From an uncultured Pelagibacteraceae bacterium (GTDB lineage Bacteria > Pseudomonadota > Alphaproteobacteria > Pelagibacterales > Pelagibacteraceae): 64,000 nt of DNA. The position numbers and the translations under genes are program-made. Of the stretch, positions 1-10,037 are shown piece after piece. A model generated the notes under the pieces. It saw nothing but the letters and a program-made list of their open reading frames with translations. It made no database searches and was not told the origin of the DNA. The DNA lies in contig CACNRP010000003.1 in assembly GCA_902622955.1 (NCBI GenBank), positions 29,402 through 93,401 on the forward strand, in the 5' to 3' direction. Every line of letters begins with the position of its first letter. The stretch's first letter is position 1.

Positions 1-1105
1 CAGCTAGTCCGATTGCTCCCATTGACTCTGGTTCATCCATTTCTCCATCACCTAAAAAAGCCCACACTTTTCTTCCTTCATCTTTAATAAAACCTCTATT
101 AATTAAATATTTCATATACCTTGCCTGATATATAGCAAGCATAGGACCCAACCCCATTGATACGGTAGGGAATTGCCAAAATTTTGGCATCAACCATGGG
201 TGTGGATATGAAGATAGACCTCCAGGTTTTACCTCCTGCCTGAAACTATCTAATTGTTTTTCAGTCAATCTACCTTCTAAGTAGGCCCGAGCATACATTC
301 CTGGAGCACTATGTCCTTGAAAATAAATTAAATCTCCGCCAAATTTATTATTTTTTGCTCTCCAAAAATGATTCATACCCACATCATATAATGTTGCAGC
401 AGATGCAAATGTTCCAATGTGTCCACCAAGTTCAGGGAATTTCTTATTTGCTCGTACCACCATTGCCGCTGCATTCCATCTAATTAGTGATCTTATTCTT
501 CTCTCAATATTTTGATCTCCAATAGATTTTACTTCAGCTTCAGGAGGTATTGTATTTATGTAAGGGGTATTTTGTGTGTAAGGAATATTTGCTCCTTCAC
601 GATAAGCTTTATTTATTAATTCTTTTATCAAAAAATGAGCTCTTTGATTTCCATCTTTAGATATTACTGCAGATAAAGATTCCAACCAGTCCCTAGTTTC
701 AAGTGGGTCAATATCATTACTATCAACCACTTGAATTGTAGATTGTGTTTTATCTTTAACAGGTTTATAAATAATTTCTTCTTTAACTTCTTTATTAGCC
801 ATTGCTTCTTCAGCTTGTTTAATTATATTTTCTGTATCTTTTGGAAGAATGTTTTCAGATGATATTTTCGATAACGATATAAGTTTGATCAACAAATCAC
901 CTTTGGAAACTTTGTCGCCAACTTTAACTTCCACACTCTCTACTTTTCCAGCTATTGTTGACGGAATTTCAACACTAGATTTATCACTTTCAATTGTAAC
1001 AATCGGATCATTTTCCTTAACTTGATCACCGGGTTTTACAAGTATCTCAATAACCTCAACATTTTCGAAGTCACCAATGTCAGGAACCAATAATTTTTCA
1101 TTCAT
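1..1105 (-). CDS. aceE: Pyruvate dehydrogenase E1 component, homodimeric AceE type, with N-terminal lipoyl domain (partial, runs off window edge)
   Basis: Hand translation from ATG at 1105: MNEKLLVPDIGDFENVEVIEILVKPGDQVKENDPIVTIESDKSSVEIPS... (lipoyl domain), continuing in the same frame into ...RRIRSLIRWNAAAMVVRANKK...FQGHSAPGMYARAYLEGRLTEKQLDSFRQE...SSYPHPWLMPKFWQFPTVSMGLGP... (AceE hallmark). Not in the ORF track because it is open at the edge. Confidence 0.93.
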   Translation of the reverse strand, partial: MNEKLLVPDIGDFENVEVIEILVKPGDQVKENDPIVTIESDKSSVEIPSTIAGKVESVEVKVGDKVSKGDLLIKLISLSKISSENILPKDTENIIKQAEEAMANKEVKEEIIYKPVKDKTQSTIQVVDSNDIDPLETRDWLESLSAVISKDGNQRAHFLIKELINKAYREGANIPYTQNTPYINTIPPEAEVKSIGDQNIERRIRSLIRWNAAAMVVRANKKFPELGGHIGTFASAATLYDVGMNHFWRAKNNKFGGDLIYFQGHSAPGMYARAYLEGRLTEKQLDSFRQEVKPGGLSSYPHPWLMPKFWQFPTVSMGLGPMLAIYQARYMKYLINRGFIKDEGRKVWAFLGDGEMDEPESMGAIGLA

Positions 1106-1261
1106 TATTTAAAACGGTTTATATATCTTATTAAAAGTATATTTAATGTTATTTTAGCACATAAATTAATCTTTTTGTGTAAACTGTATTTTAATTGAAT
1201 AAAATTTGTTAATAACAGCAAAAAAACAGTAACTTTGATATATTTTGTAATAAAAAATTAA

Positions 1262-1338
1262 GGACCGCTGGCCAAATTGGATAAGGCGCTCGGCTACGAA
1301 CCGGGAGATTCCAGATTCGAGTTCTGGGCGGTCCACCA
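1262..1338 (+). tRNA. tRNA-Arg(ACG), CCA encoded
   Basis: Acceptor GGACCGC (1262-1268) pairs with GCGGTCC (1328-1334) followed by ACCA; anticodon loop CTACGAA; T-arm GATTCGAGTTC. Confidence 0.95.
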
Positions 1339-1351
1339 AGAAGGGAATAAA

Positions 1352-1450
1352 ATGTTTGATTGGTTTTTAAAAGTATCTCTACAAAAATCAGTAATTTATT
1401 TTTTTATAATTATTTTAATTATTTTATTAATTATAACTTTTATATTATAA
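1352..1450 (+). CDS. Possible 32-aa single-TM microprotein MFDWFLKVSLQKSVIYFFIIILIILLIITFIL
   Basis: Short ORF directly after tRNA-Arg with AAGGGA upstream; strongly hydrophobic C-terminal segment. Below the ORF-track length cut-off. Confidence 0.4.
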   Translation: MFDWFLKVSLQKSVIYFFIIILIILLIITFIL

Positions 1451-1456
1451 AAAATT

Positions 1457-1882
1457 ATGAGTAATAAATTTGAGCAAATAAGTATTAAACCTGGATTTAT
1501 GAAACATAATGGAGGCGTTTTATTTAGATCTATTTCGGAGAATGAGTATGAATTTAAATCTGTAGTTAATGAAAACCATTTAAATGCCGCTGGAATAACT
1601 CATGGAGGCTACTTGTCTGCATTAATAGATGCTGGAGCGGGGACAGCTGCACATAGAACTGCAGATAATGCACCCTGTGTAACAATTTCCTTAGATATAA
1701 AATTTATAGGTGCTTCAAAAGTTGGGGATGAAATTATTGGACATACAAAAATTTTAAAAAAAACAAATACTCTTATTTTTTTATTTTGTGAGCTGAAATG
1801 TAACAATAAGATAATAACTTCTGCATCTGGGGTATGGAAAATTTTAAAAATTAAGCCTTCTAATCTTGGACCAGGTGGATAA
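1457..1882 (+). CDS. PaaI-family hotdog thioesterase
   Basis: 141 aa; HLNAAGITHGGYLSALIDAGAGTAAH motif typical of PaaI thioesterases. Confidence 0.85.
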   Translation: MSNKFEQISIKPGFMKHNGGVLFRSISENEYEFKSVVNENHLNAAGITHGGYLSALIDAGAGTAAHRTADNAPCVTISLDIKFIGASKVGDEIIGHTKILKKTNTLIFLFCELKCNNKIITSASGVWKILKIKPSNLGPGG

Positions 1883-1886
1883 AAAT

Positions 1887-3872
1887 TTATTTTTTAAATT
1901 GTAAAAAAAGTACTGGAGATATTAAAAACAATCCCAAAATAGAACTCTCGAGTCCCGGAGCAATAAAAAATAAAGAATTAATACCCAAATACCAACGTTG
2001 GTAAATTGATACACTTTTAAACCAATAGCCTGAAAAACTTATACCTATTAACCCTATCCCAATCATTGCAGAAATTAAAGTTTGAAAAAAAATATATATA
2101 TCAAAACCTTGTGCTACCAATAATAAAGACGGTGAATAAACAAAAACAAATGGAACTAATGCCTTTGCAATACCCAATCTGAATGCTGTATTTCCTGTTT
2201 TAAAAGGATTAGAGCCTGCTATTCCTGCTGCAGCATAAGCAGCAAGTGCTACTGGGGGTGTTATATCTGCTAAAACACCATAGTAAAAAACAAAAAAATG
2301 AGAAACTATTGGTTCAATATTTAGCTGAGTTAGTGCTGGTGCAGCGACAGCAACTAAAATTATGTATGTCGCAGTTGTTGGAACACCAGTACCCATAAAA
2401 ATACATGAAAATGCAATTAATAATAACGAAAAAAAAAGTGTCAAATCCCCAATAGTCAATAAACCAAAAGGAATAAAATTAAGAAAAAAACCTCCTATGT
2501 CACCTGCTGTTTGAATTACAACATAACCTAATCGAAATCCAACACCAGTAAGTGTTACAACACCAACTATAATTCCAATTGCTGCAGCTGCAGCTCCAAC
2601 AGCTAAAGTATTCTTTGCGCCCTGTGATAAACACTGGATAAGATCTTTTATAGTAAGTCTATTTGTTTTTTTTACAAAACCAATTAATACGCATGCTATA
2701 ATTGAAATTACTGCAGAATAGTCAGGCGTTCGACCAATCAAAATTAAGTAAACTAAAAGTATTAGTGGCGCCAGGGACAACCAGTTATCTTTAATTACTG
2801 ACAAAAATTTTGGCACTTCTTCATCTGTTAGTCCCCTAAGGCCTAATTTTTTAGCTTCTAGATGAACCATAATAAATATACCAAAATAATGAAGCAAAGC
2901 AGGTATTAGTGCTGCTGCTAAAATATCTCTTAATGGAACTTCTAAATATTCTACCATTATAAATGCTGCAGCTCCAAGTATTGGTGGTGTAATTTGACCC
3001 CCTGTAGAGGCTGTTGCCTCTACAGCTCCAGAAAAATGTGGTGGATAACCAACTTTTTTCATAGCTGGAATAGTTAAAGAACCAGTCGTAACAGTGTTTG
3101 CGATAGAGGAACCAGAAATAGTTCCTAAAAAAGCTGATGAAAAAATTGCAACTTTAGCAGGTCCTCCAGAATATTTTCCTGCTATAACCATTGCCAGATC
3201 TATAAAAAGCTGACCCAATCCTATTCTTGTTGCAAGAACACCAAATAAAATAAATAAGAAAACATATTGAGCCATAACTCCAACAGCAATTCCATAGATA
3301 CCTTGATTGGTTATATAAATATGATTTACAAATCCAACCCAACTAGCACCCCCATGTTTTAGAGCACCAGGGAAATAAGGTCCGAAGATAGCAAATAAAA
3401 TAAAAAGTAAACAAATAAAAGGAAGAGTAAAACCAATTGACCTTCTTGCAGCTTCCAAAGTTAAGACTATCAAAATAGATCCCATTATAATTTCTATATT
3501 TTCAGGATTACCGACTCTTGAAGCTAAAACTTCTGGAGGTAGTAAAGGTAAATAGAGTGCCGAAATAACTACAAAAATTGAAAGAATTATATCAATGTAA
3601 GGTGTTTTTAAATTTTTTTTACTATGATCTATTTTTTTCCAACTAAAAAAAATAAAAACTAAACCTACAACAAAAGATATATGTATTCCTCTATGTAATA
3701 TTTCTCTGATTGTTCCAAAACCAGAAGCATAGAAATGATAAACCGACATTAATGCTAAAACAAAAAAAGCAAAAGACTTTAAGAGATTTTTTAATTCCCT
3801 CTCATTAGTTTTAACCTCATACTTTTTTTGTAAATCAGAAACTTTTTTTTGTGAAATATCAAACTTAGACAT
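1887..3872 (-). CDS. TRAP transporter, fused 4TM/12TM permease (TAXI-associated)
   Basis: 661 aa multi-TM; GAVEATASTGGQITPPILGAAAFIM and GTGVPTTATYIILV motifs of DctM/TAXI permeases; adjacent TAXI SBP. Confidence 0.92.
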   Translation of the reverse strand: MSKFDISQKKVSDLQKKYEVKTNERELKNLLKSFAFFVLALMSVYHFYASGFGTIREILHRGIHISFVVGLVFIFFSWKKIDHSKKNLKTPYIDIILSIFVVISALYLPLLPPEVLASRVGNPENIEIIMGSILIVLTLEAARRSIGFTLPFICLLFILFAIFGPYFPGALKHGGASWVGFVNHIYITNQGIYGIAVGVMAQYVFLFILFGVLATRIGLGQLFIDLAMVIAGKYSGGPAKVAIFSSAFLGTISGSSIANTVTTGSLTIPAMKKVGYPPHFSGAVEATASTGGQITPPILGAAAFIMVEYLEVPLRDILAAALIPALLHYFGIFIMVHLEAKKLGLRGLTDEEVPKFLSVIKDNWLSLAPLILLVYLILIGRTPDYSAVISIIACVLIGFVKKTNRLTIKDLIQCLSQGAKNTLAVGAAAAAIGIIVGVVTLTGVGFRLGYVVIQTAGDIGGFFLNFIPFGLLTIGDLTLFFSLLLIAFSCIFMGTGVPTTATYIILVAVAAPALTQLNIEPIVSHFFVFYYGVLADITPPVALAAYAAAGIAGSNPFKTGNTAFRLGIAKALVPFVFVYSPSLLLVAQGFDIYIFFQTLISAMIGIGLIGISFSGYWFKSVSIYQRWYLGINSLFFIAPGLESSILGLFLISPVLFLQFKK

Positions 3873-3880
3873 GAAAAAAT

Positions 3881-3906
3881 GCCCTAGATCAAAATAGATC
3901 TAGGGC
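3881..3906 (-). promoter_or_regulatory. Intra-operon hairpin between TAXI SBP and permease genes
   Basis: Perfect 10-bp inverted repeat GCCCTAGATC-aaaata-GATCTAGGGC in the 50-bp gap between the two CDSs. Confidence 0.75.
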
Positions 3907-3922
3907 AATGTATATTTGTTAA

Positions 3923-4930
3923 TTATTTTATAAGTCCTGCTTCTTTATAGAACTTTTCTGCACCAGGATGCAATGGCACTCCTACTCCTGAAAGAGCTGT
4001 ATCAGGCGTAATTGTTTTTCCTTTTGCATGACCTACATCCATTAACTTTCTAGACTCTTTATTCCACAAAGCTTTTGTTATTTTATATATTAAATCAGTG
4101 TCTTCTTTTGCAGATGTAAACCATTGAGCACCAACAGCTACCGTATTAACAGCATCAACGCCCTCATAAGTTCCTGAAGGTATTGGACTTTCAGAAAAGA
4201 AACCATATTTTGAAGTAAGAGCTTTTGCTCCAGAGCCATCAATAGGTACTAATTTAATATCAACTGCAGATGCAAGCTCAACTATTGCACCCGTAGGGTA
4301 GCCGGCTACAACAAAAATAGCATCAACTTTACCATTTCTTAGAGCGTCAGTTGCTGCTTTTCCTTTTAAAGCTTCTGCTTTAACATCATTAGTACTTAAT
4401 CCATTTGATTCTAAAATTAATTTAGCATCTACATATGTTCCAGAACCTGGCTCATCTAAAGATACTCTTTTTCCTTTTAAATCTTTTACTGAATTAATAT
4501 TACTTTTCTTTAAAGCTACCAAATGGATATGTTCCTGAAATAAGGCCGCAATAGTTCTCAAATCTTTTGCAGGTTCCTTGCCTTCCATTGTTCCTGTCCC
4601 TGTGTAAGCCCAATAAGCAACATCAGATTGTGCAAATCCAGAATTTCTCAAACCTGAAATAATTGCATTTACATTGTCAACTGAACCTCTAGAGGAAACT
4701 GCAGATGCAATCAAACCATCAACTCCACAACTTCCTCCCTTTCCACATTCTCTTGATCCTGGTGGTTTTGAAATAGCATTAGCTATCATTCCTCCAACTG
4801 GATAGTAAGTATAAGCAGTTCCTCCAGTACCTATTGTAAAAAAAGTCAATTCATTAGAAATCGCTTTCCCTACAAAAGAACTTGAAAGAATCAAAAAAAC
4901 TGCAAATGTTTTAAATAATTTTTTAAACAT
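3923..4930 (-). CDS. TAXI-family TRAP transporter solute-binding protein
   Basis: 335 aa with signal peptide; FFTIGTGGTAYTYYPVGGMIAN and GSGTYVDAKLILESNGL motifs. Confidence 0.92.
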   Translation of the reverse strand: MFKKLFKTFAVFLILSSSFVGKAISNELTFFTIGTGGTAYTYYPVGGMIANAISKPPGSRECGKGGSCGVDGLIASAVSSRGSVDNVNAIISGLRNSGFAQSDVAYWAYTGTGTMEGKEPAKDLRTIAALFQEHIHLVALKKSNINSVKDLKGKRVSLDEPGSGTYVDAKLILESNGLSTNDVKAEALKGKAATDALRNGKVDAIFVVAGYPTGAIVELASAVDIKLVPIDGSGAKALTSKYGFFSESPIPSGTYEGVDAVNTVAVGAQWFTSAKEDTDLIYKITKALWNKESRKLMDVGHAKGKTITPDTALSGVGVPLHPGAEKFYKEAGLIK

Positions 4931-5009
4931 AAATCTCCTTCTATTTCTTATTTTATTAAAAATTTATTAATCATATCATCTAAAAATATTGAATTCTAAT
5001 ATTTTATAT

Positions 5010-6971
5010 TCAGATACTTAATTCTTTTAAATTACTATATTGTTCAAGTGCCTCGGGATTTGCTAAAGCTTCAATGTTTTTAATTTCACTTCCTTCTATC
5101 TTACTTTTAACTGCAAGTTCGACTATTTTGCCACTTTTTGTTCGAGGAATATCTTTGACAATAATAATTTTACTTGGAACATGTCTAGGAGAAGCATTTT
5201 TTTTTATTTGTAATTTTATTTTATAAGTTAATTGTGGTGTTAGTGAATAATTTTTGCTCATTACAATAAATAAAACTATTCTAACGTCATTATCCCAAGA
5301 TTGTCCTACAACAATAGACTCTTTAATTTCTTTAAACTTTTCGACCTCTGAGTATATCTCTGCAGTTCCAATTCGGACACCTCCTGGATTTAAAGTGGTA
5401 TCTGATCTTCCATGAATTATATATCCACCGTTGTTCTTTATCTCTGCATAATCTCCATGATGCCATATATTTAAAAATTTTTTAAAATAAGCATTTTTAT
5501 ATTTAATATCATTTTTATCATTCCAAAATTTTAAAGGCATTGATGGAAAAGGATTTTTACAAACAAGCTCTCCCTTAATATTTTTTAATGACTTACCTTT
5601 ATCACTTAGAACATCTACGTCTAATGCCAACCCTTTATTTTGTATTTCACCTACATGTACTGACTGATACAAATTTCCTAATACAAAACATGATACAATG
5701 TCAGTGCCACCAGAAATAGAGGACAAGTGTACGTTTTTTTTAATATGATTATAAACATATTTAAAACTTTCATCAGAAAGAGGTGAACCGGTAGAACAAA
5801 TTGTTCTTAATTTATTTAATTTAAATTTATATTTTAATTTTGGTTTGAACTTTCTTAGAGCATCTAAATACTTTGCGCTAATACCAAATAAAGTTATTTT
5901 TTCTCTTTGTGCTATTTTCAAGAGCAAATCAGGTGATTTAAACATTGGAGATCCATCAAATAGAACAATAGATGCTTTAGATGCTAATGAGCTAACCAAC
6001 CAATTCCACATCATCCAACCACATGTAGTAAAATAAAAAACATTATCATTTTCTTTAATATTACAATGTAATTGATGTTCCTTCATGTGCTGAATTAAAA
6101 CACCACCAGATCTATGACAAATACACTTGGGTTTTCCGGTAGTTCCACTTGAATATAGTATTGCTAACTCTGTTTCAAAATCAAATCTTTTGAAATTAAT
6201 TTTTTCAGGATTAATTTGCATTAATTTATTCCATTTAAATAAGTTAATCCTTTTCAATTTATTTCTATTTTTAATAAATTTTTTTCCAGGATAATTACTA
6301 ATTACAACATTTTTAATTGATGGAATTGATTTTAAAATCTCTGGAAGTCTTTTTAAAACGTCTATTTTTTTTCCATTATAAAAATACTGATCAGTGATAA
6401 ATAAAACTTTTGGATTAATTTGAGAAAATCTTTCTATGACACCTTTTGAACCGAAATCAGGACTGCAAGAAGACCAAATACACCCCAAGGAACTTGTAGC
6501 AATAAATGCTTCAACTGTTTCAATGGTATTGGGCATATAGGCCGCTATTCTATCTCCTTTTTTAATATTCAATTTTTTAAGAAATTTTAAAATTTTACTA
6601 GTATTAAAATTTAATTGTCTCCATGATCTTTCCTCTCTAAATCCATTTTCACTTATAAATGTGAGTGCTTTTTCTTGATTATTTTTTGATAATAAATTTT
6701 CACCAAAATTTAACTTTGTCCCTGGAAGAAATAAATTTCTATAAAAAATTTTGGATTTTCTATATTTTTTTTTACTTTTGTTTCCTTTAATTTTGCTATA
6801 ATCCCAAAATATACTCCAAAACTCAGGTGAATTTTTAACACTCCAATTTAGTAAGTTTTTATAATTTCTATAAAATTTTACTTTTAATTTTTGAGAAATA
6901 TAATTTTCAAAAGCAAATAAATTTGAATTTCTTTTCTCAATAATAGAAGGTTGCCAAAGTTTTTTACTCAT
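5010..6971 (-). CDS. aacS: Acetoacetate-CoA ligase (acetoacetyl-CoA synthetase)
   Basis: 653 aa AMP-forming ligase; LYSSGTTGKPKCICHRSGG, TTCGWMMWNWL, GRSDTTLNPGGVRIGTAEIY. Confidence 0.92.
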   Translation of the reverse strand: MSKKLWQPSIIEKRNSNLFAFENYISQKLKVKFYRNYKNLLNWSVKNSPEFWSIFWDYSKIKGNKSKKKYRKSKIFYRNLFLPGTKLNFGENLLSKNNQEKALTFISENGFREERSWRQLNFNTSKILKFLKKLNIKKGDRIAAYMPNTIETVEAFIATSSLGCIWSSCSPDFGSKGVIERFSQINPKVLFITDQYFYNGKKIDVLKRLPEILKSIPSIKNVVISNYPGKKFIKNRNKLKRINLFKWNKLMQINPEKINFKRFDFETELAILYSSGTTGKPKCICHRSGGVLIQHMKEHQLHCNIKENDNVFYFTTCGWMMWNWLVSSLASKASIVLFDGSPMFKSPDLLLKIAQREKITLFGISAKYLDALRKFKPKLKYKFKLNKLRTICSTGSPLSDESFKYVYNHIKKNVHLSSISGGTDIVSCFVLGNLYQSVHVGEIQNKGLALDVDVLSDKGKSLKNIKGELVCKNPFPSMPLKFWNDKNDIKYKNAYFKKFLNIWHHGDYAEIKNNGGYIIHGRSDTTLNPGGVRIGTAEIYSEVEKFKEIKESIVVGQSWDNDVRIVLFIVMSKNYSLTPQLTYKIKLQIKKNASPRHVPSKIIIVKDIPRTKSGKIVELAVKSKIEGSEIKNIEALANPEALEQYSNLKELSI

Positions 6972-7135
6972 TTTATTAAATTAAATTACTGTTATAGAAT
7001 TAATCTTATTTATGATAATCTCATTAACATTTAAAAGAAAATGAGAACTTTTTACCCTCCGATTCGGTCATGTTTTAGTCTATTTTTGTTCTTTAGCACT
7101 AACAATATCTGGTAGGTAAAAAAATAAAAGCACAA

Positions 7136-9625
7136 ATGATAGAAATGAGTAAAAATAAAATTACAGCTGTTCTTGGTCCTACTAATACTGGTAAAACCCA
7201 CCTTGCTATTGAAACAATGCTTTCTTTTGAGAGTGGGATGATTGGATTTCCACTTAGATTGCTTGCAAGAGAAGTATATGACAAAGTTATCAAGAAAATA
7301 AGCTTAGATAAAGTTGCTCTAATAACTGGAGAAGAAAAAATAATTCCATCTAACGCTAAATATTTTTTATGTACAGTCGAATCTATGCCAATTGACAAAC
7401 ATTTAGAATTTGTTGGTGTGGACGAAATTCAAATGTGCTCTGATCATGAAAGAGGACATATTTTTACTGATAGACTTTTAAACATGAGAGGAGAAAAACT
7501 TACAATGCTAATGGGTTCAAATACCATTAGAAATATTATTTCAAAATTGGATGGAGATATTGAATTTATTAATAGAGAAAGATTATCAAAACTTAGTTAT
7601 GCAGGTCATAAAAAAATATCAAGAATTGATAGAAAAACAGCAATAATAGCGTTTTCAGCAGAGGAAGTTTATGCGATAGCCGAGTTAATAAGAAGACAAA
7701 AGGGTGGTGCTGCCATTGTAATGGGATCATTAAGTCCAAAAACAAGAAATGCTCAAGTTGAACTTTATCAATCAGGAGATGTTGATTTTTTAGTTGCAAC
7801 AGATGCAATTGGGATGGGTATAAACATGGATTTAGATTTCGTTTATTTTTCAAATATAAAAAAATTTGATGGAAAAAAATTAAGAAGATTAAATCTAGCT
7901 GAAATAGGACAAATAGCAGGAAGAGCTGGTAGATACCTTAATGATGGAAGTTTTGGTATTACTGGTGATTGTAAAGAAATTTCTCCAGAGGAAGTAGAAT
8001 TAATAGAAAACCATAAATTTGAGGAAATTAGAACTTTATTTTGGAGAAATTCAAATCTAGATTTTAGTAATCCAATAAGTTTAATCAAAAGTTTGGAGGA
8101 GAAACCACAGGTAGTATGGCTAAGAAAAATTCATGAATGTGAAGATGAAAAAGCACTCAAATACTTTCTAAAAGATCAGAAAATTTTAAATACAGAATTT
8201 GATGAGAAAAATTTAATGCTTTTATGGGAATGTTGTCAAATACCTGATTTTGTAAAAAAAACTTACGGTAATCATTTTGAAGTAATTGGAAATGTATTCA
8301 AATTTTTAACAAGCAAAAAAAGATTAATTTCTGAGGATTATATAAGATTACAGCTTATGAAACTTGATAAATTAGAGGGAAATGTAGATTCTTTATCAAA
8401 TAGAATTGCAAATGTCAGAACTTGGTCATATGTTTCAAATAAAAATAATTGGGTAGAAAATCAGAGTTATTGGATAGAAAAAACAAAACATTTAGAAGAT
8501 AGACTATCAGATAGATTGCATGAGGAACTTACTAAAACTTTTATTGATAAAAGAGCAAGTATACTCGCTAGAGGTTTAAAACAAGATATGGAATTCAAGA
8601 CTGAAATTTTAAAAAATAATGATGTTAAAATTGATGATCAATTTATTGGGAAAATAAACGGGCTTAAATTAGAACTAGATTTAAAGAAAGGAGCTTTAGA
8701 AACTGATATTAAATCTTTAAAAAAGGCAGCTAGACAAACTATAGGACCAGAATTAGAAAAACGTATTCAATCTATTATTGACACTGGATTAATAAATTTA
8801 AATGAAGATTTTAAAATTTATTGGAATAATTTTCCGATTGCCAAATTAACATCAGGCAATGATTATTTGAATCCTAATTTTGATTTAATTGTCGATGATA
8901 TTGTTGAGCAAAATGCTAAACAAAAATTAAATGAATATATAAACAGGTGGTTACACACAAAAATAAATTCTGTTCTTAAAAGCTTATTTGATTTAAAAAA
9001 TATAAGAGAAAATAACTCATCAATAAAAGCATTGGCTTACCAACTTTATGAAAATAATGGAGTATTAAAAAGAGATACAGTTTCAGAATATTTAAAAAAT
9101 CTAGAACAAAATGAGAGAAAAATTCTTAGAGAGTTAGGAGTAAAATTTGGAAGATATCATGTTTTTCTTTATCAACTAATTAAGCCTGAAGCAGTGTCTT
9201 TAAGAACGTTATTGTGGAAAAATTTTCATCAAAAATTTCATAATTTAAAACCACCTACATTTGGATTAAATTTTTTAGATGATAAAGATATTAAAAATAA
9301 AAACTTTATGCTTTTGTGTGGATTTGAAAAATTTGATAACTTTTTTGTGAGAATTGATATCTTAGAAAGATTGTTTGTATTAATAATAAATTCAAGCACA
9401 AAAGATAATTCTGAGATAAAATTAGTTCCAGAAATGTTAAATCTTTTAGGATGTAGTAAAGATAATTTCAAAAAGTTAGTTCAAAAAATGAATTACAAAA
9501 TATTTGAAAAAGAAGATGAAACATTTTTTAAATATAATCCTTCAAAAAAATTTAAAAGAATTACTTCAAAAAAAATCTCAAATGAAAATCCATTTAAAAT
9601 ATTAAAAAATCTAAATTTAAGTTAA
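7136..9625 (+). CDS. Suv3-like RNA/DNA helicase (start may be 7145)
   Basis: GPTNTGKTHLA Walker A; VDEIQM box; ATDAIGMGINM, QIAGRAGRY helicase motifs; resembles alphaproteobacterial/mitochondrial Suv3 helicases. Confidence 0.88.
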   Translation: MIEMSKNKITAVLGPTNTGKTHLAIETMLSFESGMIGFPLRLLAREVYDKVIKKISLDKVALITGEEKIIPSNAKYFLCTVESMPIDKHLEFVGVDEIQMCSDHERGHIFTDRLLNMRGEKLTMLMGSNTIRNIISKLDGDIEFINRERLSKLSYAGHKKISRIDRKTAIIAFSAEEVYAIAELIRRQKGGAAIVMGSLSPKTRNAQVELYQSGDVDFLVATDAIGMGINMDLDFVYFSNIKKFDGKKLRRLNLAEIGQIAGRAGRYLNDGSFGITGDCKEISPEEVELIENHKFEEIRTLFWRNSNLDFSNPISLIKSLEEKPQVVWLRKIHECEDEKALKYFLKDQKILNTEFDEKNLMLLWECCQIPDFVKKTYGNHFEVIGNVFKFLTSKKRLISEDYIRLQLMKLDKLEGNVDSLSNRIANVRTWSYVSNKNNWVENQSYWIEKTKHLEDRLSDRLHEELTKTFIDKRASILARGLKQDMEFKTEILKNNDVKIDDQFIGKINGLKLELDLKKGALETDIKSLKKAARQTIGPELEKRIQSIIDTGLINLNEDFKIYWNNFPIAKLTSGNDYLNPNFDLIVDDIVEQNAKQKLNEYINRWLHTKINSVLKSLFDLKNIRENNSSIKALAYQLYENNGVLKRDTVSEYLKNLEQNERKILRELGVKFGRYHVFLYQLIKPEAVSLRTLLWKNFHQKFHNLKPPTFGLNFLDDKDIKNKNFMLLCGFEKFDNFFVRIDILERLFVLIINSSTKDNSEIKLVPEMLNLLGCSKDNFKKLVQKMNYKIFEKEDETFFKYNPSKKFKRITSKKISNENPFKILKNLNLS

Positions 9626-9626
9626 A

Positions 9627-10037
9627 ATGTTTTTTAAAAAAAAAGAAAAAAACAATAATAATTTTCAAACAAAAGTTTGTGCTTTATTAATTCATGCTGC
9701 TAAAATAGATGAAAGATATTCCGAAAAAGAGGAGGAAATTATTAAAAAATCACTTATTGAGCTTGGTTTAGAAAAAGAAAAAATTTCTGAAGTAATTGAG
9801 GAAGCAAAAATAATTGAAGAAAACTCAAATCAAATATTAGATTTTACGAAAGAAGTTAAAAATTTACCTGATAAAGATAAAATAATAATCGTTGAGACTC
9901 TATGGTCGATAATTTATTCAAATAATGAAGCGGATATTTATGAAACTAACTTGATGAGACGACTTGCAGGGTTACTTTATATTGACAACAAAACTATGGG
10001 GGATATTAAAGAAAAAATTAAACTGAACTCAAAATGA
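9627..10037 (+). CDS. TerB-like (tellurite-resistance TerB domain) protein
   Basis: 136 aa acidic helical protein; [22 protein letters not shown] pattern. Confidence 0.7.
   Translation: MFFKKKEKNNNNFQTKVCALLIHAAKIDERYSEKEEEIIKKSLIELGLEKEKISEVIEEAKIIEENSNQILDFTKEVKNLPDKDKIIIVETLWSIIYSNNEADIYETNLMRRLAGLLYIDNKTMGDIKEKIKLNSK

Noticed and set aside
4983-5005. AAAATATT-gaattct-AATATTTT inverted repeat near the 3' end of aacS
   Set aside because: All-A/T stem, expected by chance at this base composition; no strong T-tract or conserved context.
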